Part shown: positions 60,529-64,000 of the stretch, piece after piece
How the letters are laid out: every line of letters begins with the position of its first letter
Position numbering within the stretch: the stretch's first letter is position 1
NCBI GenBank assembly: GCA_029945945.1
Contig: JAQSDM010000012.1
Coordinates: forward strand, 62,001-126,000
Source: Algoriphagus sp.
GTDB lineage: Bacteria; Bacteroidota; Bacteroidia; Cytophagales; Cyclobacteriaceae
DNA: 64,000 nt
Direction of reading: 5' to 3'
The notes under the pieces: model-generated
Database searches by the model: none
What the model was told of the DNA's origin: nothing
What the model saw: the letters and a program-made list of their open reading frames with translations, nothing else
Program-made: the position numbers and the translations under genes

Positions 60529-62203
60529 ATCCGTCTAGTCTGTTATGATAAAAATAGAGCAAGCTCATGTCTTCGGTGACAATATCACCTTGCTTGTCCT
60601 TTAGCACCGGTCGTTTTGCATGGTACATTCCCACATTGTCCAATCCATGGTTAATCACTTTGTCCATATCCTGCAATAAGTGAGGTGCAATACCAATCAT
60701 TCCCTGAGATTTCAATTCTTTGATTCGAGTCAGCACCATCTCGCAAGCCGCTTTAAACTCATCATAAGGGAGTACATTATCCTCTTCCGGCAACCTGAGT
60801 AAATCAAACAAATCCAGCTTTTGATTCCTTTTCTTGATCATTTCAAATGCGGTGAAGGAAACTAAATGCGAGCTAAAAACCCGGTTGATTTTGTGAAATT
60901 CCTCCACAATTCGCTTGCCGAGCATATTAGTATACTCTTCCTCTCGCTGTTGATCGATGGTGATTTTCCCCTGGGAAACAAAGTAATCCCGGGTATCTAT
61001 GATTCTTCCTTTTTTATCAAGGCTGTTTCCGTCTTTATCTACATAATTGCCGAGCACGTCCATCGCCCGACCCACTGAGACGGAGATATCTGACCCTTTG
61101 GTAAAGAACTTGACCAGGAATTTGGAGATTTTATAGGAAGTAGAAAATTCATCGTTTTCTTTATAATAACGCTCCTGTCCTGTTATGCTAAGGTGATCTC
61201 GGATCAAACCCGGTGCTTCAAGCACAAAATGGTAGTTGATCGTGACCGGCACCACGAATATTTTTGCAGAAATCCCTTGTGAACCTGATTGATAATTTGC
61301 CCTTTGGGCTTCTATCGCAGTACTCAGCAAACCTAGTTTCAGTCTTGATTCGATCATTCCACTTCGTGAGCGAGTTCCTCCGGGAAAGAAAAGGCTATGA
61401 CAGCCAAATTGGATGGCTTCTTTGGAATACGTCTTGAGCGTCTCCAGATACATCAGATTTTTCTTTCTTCGGTCCACTTTGTATGCCCCGAGAGCATTCA
61501 TGAAATACGCGAAAATCGAAATATTAAAAAGATTGAGGCCTGCTCCGTAAATGAACGGAGGCAAACCTAAAACCGAAATAATCCAGCCAATCAAAATGCT
61601 GTCCAGGTTACTGAAATGTGTCGGGACCATCACGATTGTTCCTTTGGTCGCAAGATCTCTGAGCTGATCAGTTTCACCAGTAATCTGGATTTTATCCTGA
61701 AGAGAATATTGGGTACTAAAGATGGATCGAAAACCTTTTACCCGCGCAGCGTTGAGCAATCTGGAAAACCCAAATTGTACCACACTTCGGGTAAACTTGT
61801 AGTGGGTATGCTTGAAATTACTGGCGATTTCCTCTGCGTACCTGGAAGTAATTCTGTGAAGGACTGATTTGTATTCTTGAAGTCGACTGGCCTTTGTAAG
61901 ACCAGTTTCAGAATTCACCTGAAGCAAAGAGTTTTTTACCTCTCCCCAAAACTCATACTCATCATCCGGATCCACAGCCCATGGATTTTGCTTTATTCTG
62001 AGTTTTTCTCTGTAAAGAGTGGTCTCAAGTTCTTCCTTGAGGATATCGGGATTATTTCCTGTAAGATCTAATATTCGTTTTTCGGAGAGATCAGAGATTT
62101 TCTTGACGAATTCTTTCCGTTCCCGGGCCAGTTTCACCACAGGCCATTCGTTCTTGCTGGGCAAAATTGGTTCGTACCGATGCTTGATGTATTTCTCCTC
62201 CAA
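60506..62203 (-). CDS. PlsB-like glycerol-3-phosphate/lysophosphatidate acyltransferase
   Basis: The 565-residue protein is a membrane-associated acyltransferase. The catalytic H(x)4D motif is in PTHFSNLDSILIGW near residue 195, and the phosphate-binding FFPGGTRSRSG near residue 270. The whole resembles the PlsB group (COG2937), but it is shorter than E. coli PlsB (about 807). The only start in the 5' region is TTG at 62203; upstream in-frame codons offer no ATG, and a perfect -7 box 26 bases away supports it. It overlaps gpsA, giving a phospholipid-precursor unit. Confidence 0.85.
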   Translation of the reverse strand: MEEKYIKHRYEPILPSKNEWPVVKLARERKEFVKKISDLSEKRILDLTGNNPDILKEELETTLYREKLRIKQNPWAVDPDDEYEFWGEVKNSLLQVNSETGLTKASRLQEYKSVLHRITSRYAEEIASNFKHTHYKFTRSVVQFGFSRLLNAARVKGFRSIFSTQYSLQDKIQITGETDQLRDLATKGTIVMVPTHFSNLDSILIGWIISVLGLPPFIYGAGLNLFNISIFAYFMNALGAYKVDRRKKNLMYLETLKTYSKEAIQFGCHSLFFPGGTRSRSGMIESRLKLGLLSTAIEAQRANYQSGSQGISAKIFVVPVTINYHFVLEAPGLIRDHLSITGQERYYKENDEFSTSYKISKFLVKFFTKGSDISVSVGRAMDVLGNYVDKDGNSLDKKGRIIDTRDYFVSQGKITIDQQREEEYTNMLGKRIVEEFHKINRVFSSHLVSFTAFEMIKKRNQKLDLFDLLRLPEEDNVLPYDEFKAACEMVLTRIKELKSQGMIGIAPHLLQDMDKVINHGLDNVGMYHAKRPVLKDKQGDIVTEDMSLLYFYHNRLDGYALEKLF

Positions 62204-62229
62204 GTGGGATGCTGGTTTAAAAATCAGCT

Positions 62230-62237
62230 CAAAGATA
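62230..62237 (-). promoter_or_regulatory. -7 promoter box of plsB-like-gpsA
   Basis: TATCTTTG on the minus strand matches TAnnTTTG exactly, 26 bases before the TTG start. No well-spaced TTG is seen. Confidence 0.5.
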
Positions 62238-62279
62238 ATGAAAAAGACCTGTCCCGACTGAATTGCATGAAACGAGAAA

Positions 62280-62297
62280 GGCCTTAAGATTTAAGCC
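62280..62297 (-). terminator. weak terminator at the end of the DUF4199 gene
   Basis: GGCCTTAA (62280-62287) and TTAAGCC (62291-62297) form a stem with one bulge that includes the stop codon. On the minus strand TTTCTCGTTT follows. The stem is weak. Confidence 0.4.
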
Positions 62298-62776
62298 AAG
62301 GATTTGGATTGGGTGAATAATGCCACAACAGCTGAAGTAATTATCCCCATGATTGCTGCTCCGATAACGGACTGGACCATGTAGCTCTTCAAATTATAAA
62401 AAGCTTCCGCATCAGGCTGAGTCATTTTGCCTGAGCTGACTGCATATTCGATTACATTAGAAAAGTAATCCGGCGTAATCAGGGTGCTGGTGATGTATTG
62501 AGTAAGAGGACTAAAAAGAGCGATAATCAATGTAATAATCAGACCTGCCAGAAATCCCTTTTTATAGGTCATTCTTCCATGATAATAATTCTTCTTCTTG
62601 TCCAGTAGCGCAAAAATATAAATTGCAATAGCAGGTATAGCGAAAATATTAGTGTAGGTAGCATGGTCAGCGATCTTTTCATCATGCCAACCGAGGGCTT
62701 TTTCAAGTGCCATCCATGTGAGCGAAGTTACGAGGAAAATAAAAGCCCATTTAACTTCAATTTTAATGTTTTTCAT
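62291..62776 (-). CDS. DUF4199 family membrane protein
   Basis: The 161-residue protein has four hydrophobic segments: KWAFIFLVTSLTWMALEKAL, IFAIPAIAIYIFALLDKKK, FLAGLIITLIIALFSPLTQYI and VIGAAIMGIITSAVVALF. A conserved YYHGRMTYKKGFLAG lies between the second and third, and the loop ITPDYFSNVIEYAV follows the third. This matches DUF4199, a Bacteroidota-specific family of unknown function. It is a single gene, divergent from the polyprenyl synthetase gene. Confidence 0.8.
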   Translation of the reverse strand: MKNIKIEVKWAFIFLVTSLTWMALEKALGWHDEKIADHATYTNIFAIPAIAIYIFALLDKKKNYYHGRMTYKKGFLAGLIITLIIALFSPLTQYITSTLITPDYFSNVIEYAVSSGKMTQPDAEAFYNLKSYMVQSVIGAAIMGIITSAVVALFTQSKSLA

Positions 62777-62928
62777 GATATCCGGATTCAGGGTAAGGTG
62801 TAATTTTAAGTTATAAAAATTTAAGAAAACCTCAAAACGATTCCCCTCCTATACAGTTTCTATACCGGTACCAATGATTTCCTTGTCCAAGACCGAAAGG
62901 GTATTATTTTTACGACACCAAATACCTG

Positions 62929-63903
62929 ATGAAAGCAGACCTTAAGCAAATCCAATCTCCCATCGAGTCCGAAATGGTTCAATTTGAACTGAAGTTTCGT
63001 GACTTTATGAAGAGTAAGGTCAAGTTGCTGGACCATATTACCAATTACATCGTAAAGCGAAAAGGCAAGCAAATGCGCCCGATGTTTGTCTTTCTGACTG
63101 CAGGTGTTTGCGGAGGAATCAACGATTCCACACACAGAGGAGCTGCCCTTATTGAGTTGCTACATACAGCCACGCTTGTCCACGATGACGTGGTGGATGA
63201 TGCCAACTATCGGAGAGGATTTTTCTCAATCAATGCCCTTTGGAAAAATAAGATCGCAGTCCTTGTCGGGGATTATTTGCTCTCAAGAGGATTGCTTCTA
63301 AGTGTGGATAACGGAGATTTTCATCTGCTGAAAATCGTCTCAAATGCAGTGAAGGAAATGTCAGAAGGCGAGCTTTTGCAAATCGCAAAGGCAAGAAAGC
63401 TTGATATCACAGAAGATGTTTACTACACAATTATTCGTCAAAAAACTGCCAGCCTGATTGCATCTTGTTGCGCAGTAGGTGCCTCCAGCACCCAAAGTGA
63501 TCCTGAAACGATCGCCAAAATGCGAGAGTTTGGAGAGAAAGTCGGAATGGCTTTTCAGATTAAGGATGATCTTTTTGACTATGGGGCTGACGAAATCGGG
63601 AAGCCTGTCGGAATCGACATCAAGGAAAAAAAGATGACTCTTCCCTTGATTTTTGCTTTACAAAAAGCCGATTGGCTTGAAAAAAAGAGAATCATTCACA
63701 TGATCCGAAATCGAAGTGAAGAGAAAAAAGCGGTTAATGAGGTAATCGGGTTTGTGAAGAAAAGTGGTGGTCTTGAGTATGCTGAAACGGTAATGAACCG
63801 GTATTACCAGGAAGCCCTGGAAATTTTAAAAAGCTTTCCGGAATCCATCTATAAGACTTCTCTGGCTGATCTTGTGAGCTACACAATAGATCGAAAAAAA
63901 TAA
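62929..63903 (+). CDS. polyprenyl diphosphate synthase
   Basis: This 324-residue trans-prenyltransferase extends allylic diphosphates with IPP to make a long chain, probably the tail of the respiratory menaquinone. The first Asp-rich motif is LVHDDVVDDANYRRG near residues 83-97, and the second QIKDDLFDYGADEIGKPVG near 208-226. GKQMRPMFVFL binds IPP. Chain length cannot be set with certainty. It connects IspH's products with quinones that Nqr reduces. It is divergent from the DUF4199 gene. Confidence 0.93.
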   Translation: MKADLKQIQSPIESEMVQFELKFRDFMKSKVKLLDHITNYIVKRKGKQMRPMFVFLTAGVCGGINDSTHRGAALIELLHTATLVHDDVVDDANYRRGFFSINALWKNKIAVLVGDYLLSRGLLLSVDNGDFHLLKIVSNAVKEMSEGELLQIAKARKLDITEDVYYTIIRQKTASLIASCCAVGASSTQSDPETIAKMREFGEKVGMAFQIKDDLFDYGADEIGKPVGIDIKEKKMTLPLIFALQKADWLEKKRIIHMIRNRSEEKKAVNEVIGFVKKSGGLEYAETVMNRYYQEALEILKSFPESIYKTSLADLVSYTIDRKK

Positions 63904-63925
63904 TTTACTTTTTATAAAAAAATTG

Positions 63926-63960
63926 AATCCTCCTTATATAAATAAGTGAGGATTTTTTTG
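63926..63960 (+). terminator. terminator of the polyprenyl synthase gene
   Basis: AATCCTC (63926-63932) pairs with GAGGATT (63948-63954), extended by CTTAT/ATAAG with one bulge, then TTTTT. Confidence 0.8.
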
Positions 63961-64000
63961 GCTAAACTTCTTAATTTTTGTAACTTATTAGTAGCCATAA

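Noticed and set aside
1..64000. Mobile elements, CRISPR arrays, prophage, rRNA
   Set aside because: No transposase, integrase, repeat-spacer pattern, phage structural gene or rRNA sequence was seen on either strand.

Overview
This window looks like core chromosome of a Bacteroidota bacterium of the Cytophagales, probably near Cyclobacteriaceae/Algoriphagus; the placement is inferred from gene content. The pointers are: start codons without Shine-Dalgarno tracts; many upstream boxes of the Bacteroidota form TAnnTTTG, several with an upstream TTG at 17-21 bp; a Na+-translocating NQR locus; OmpA proteins with thrombospondin-3-like calcium repeats; a DnaJ with a reduced zinc domain; DUF4199, DUF1080 and DUF502 proteins; and Kdo transferase, implying a Gram-negative envelope. 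I see no phage, insertion sequence, CRISPR array or foreign-looking block.

Layout. 1-4.6 kb: the dnaE 3' end, trxA, a secreted beta-propeller, and the overlapping pair selU-selD (tRNA 2-selenouridine synthesis). 4.6-10.7 kb, minus: a DUF502 membrane protein, a DUF1080 protein and nqrABCDE without nqrF. 10.8-16 kb: ispH-cmk (minus), adenine deaminase (plus), prfC (minus). 16-26 kb, mostly minus: an orphan histidine kinase, dps (plus), a three-gene unit of a toastrack-like protein and an ABC exporter, grpE-dnaJ, then an M42 peptidase-hpt-adk-obgE run. 26-32 kb: two tandem OmpA-family genes, upp, a small membrane protein, an L-serine dehydratase alpha subunit (minus) and a secreted protein. 32-40.6 kb: lipA converging on gcvP, an M28 peptidase converging on a DEAD-box helicase, a dihydroorotase and tRNA-His. 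40.6-45.3 kb: an alpha-glucan operon (debranching enzyme, GT4 glycosyltransferase, GH57). 45.4-51 kb, minus: a PQQ-type beta-propeller, a PyrR-like phosphoribosyltransferase with panB, and kdtA-rsgA. 51-64 kb: an LMW phosphatase-fructosamine kinase-GNAT unit, a Gfo/Idh oxidoreductase, lysC divergent from fbp, two tandem PQQ sugar dehydrogenase paralogues, gpsA/plsB-like, a DUF4199 protein and a polyprenyl synthetase.

How it works together. Most genes are housekeeping: respiration (Nqr), isoprenoid and quinone precursors (ispH, polyprenyl synthetase), nucleotide salvage (hpt, upp, adk, cmk, ade), protein folding (grpE-dnaJ), translation (prfC, rsgA, obgE), cofactors (lipA serving gcvP, panB) and glucan storage. 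The less ordinary points are the phosphatase/fructosamine-kinase pair that suggests a protein deglycation module, the nqr locus lacking nqrF, the zinc-reduced DnaJ, the toastrack-ABC unit, stacked promoters before the first OmpA gene, and promoter boxes so close to start codons that some mRNAs may be almost leaderless. Several start codons were moved from the longest open frame to a better ATG; each case is stated.
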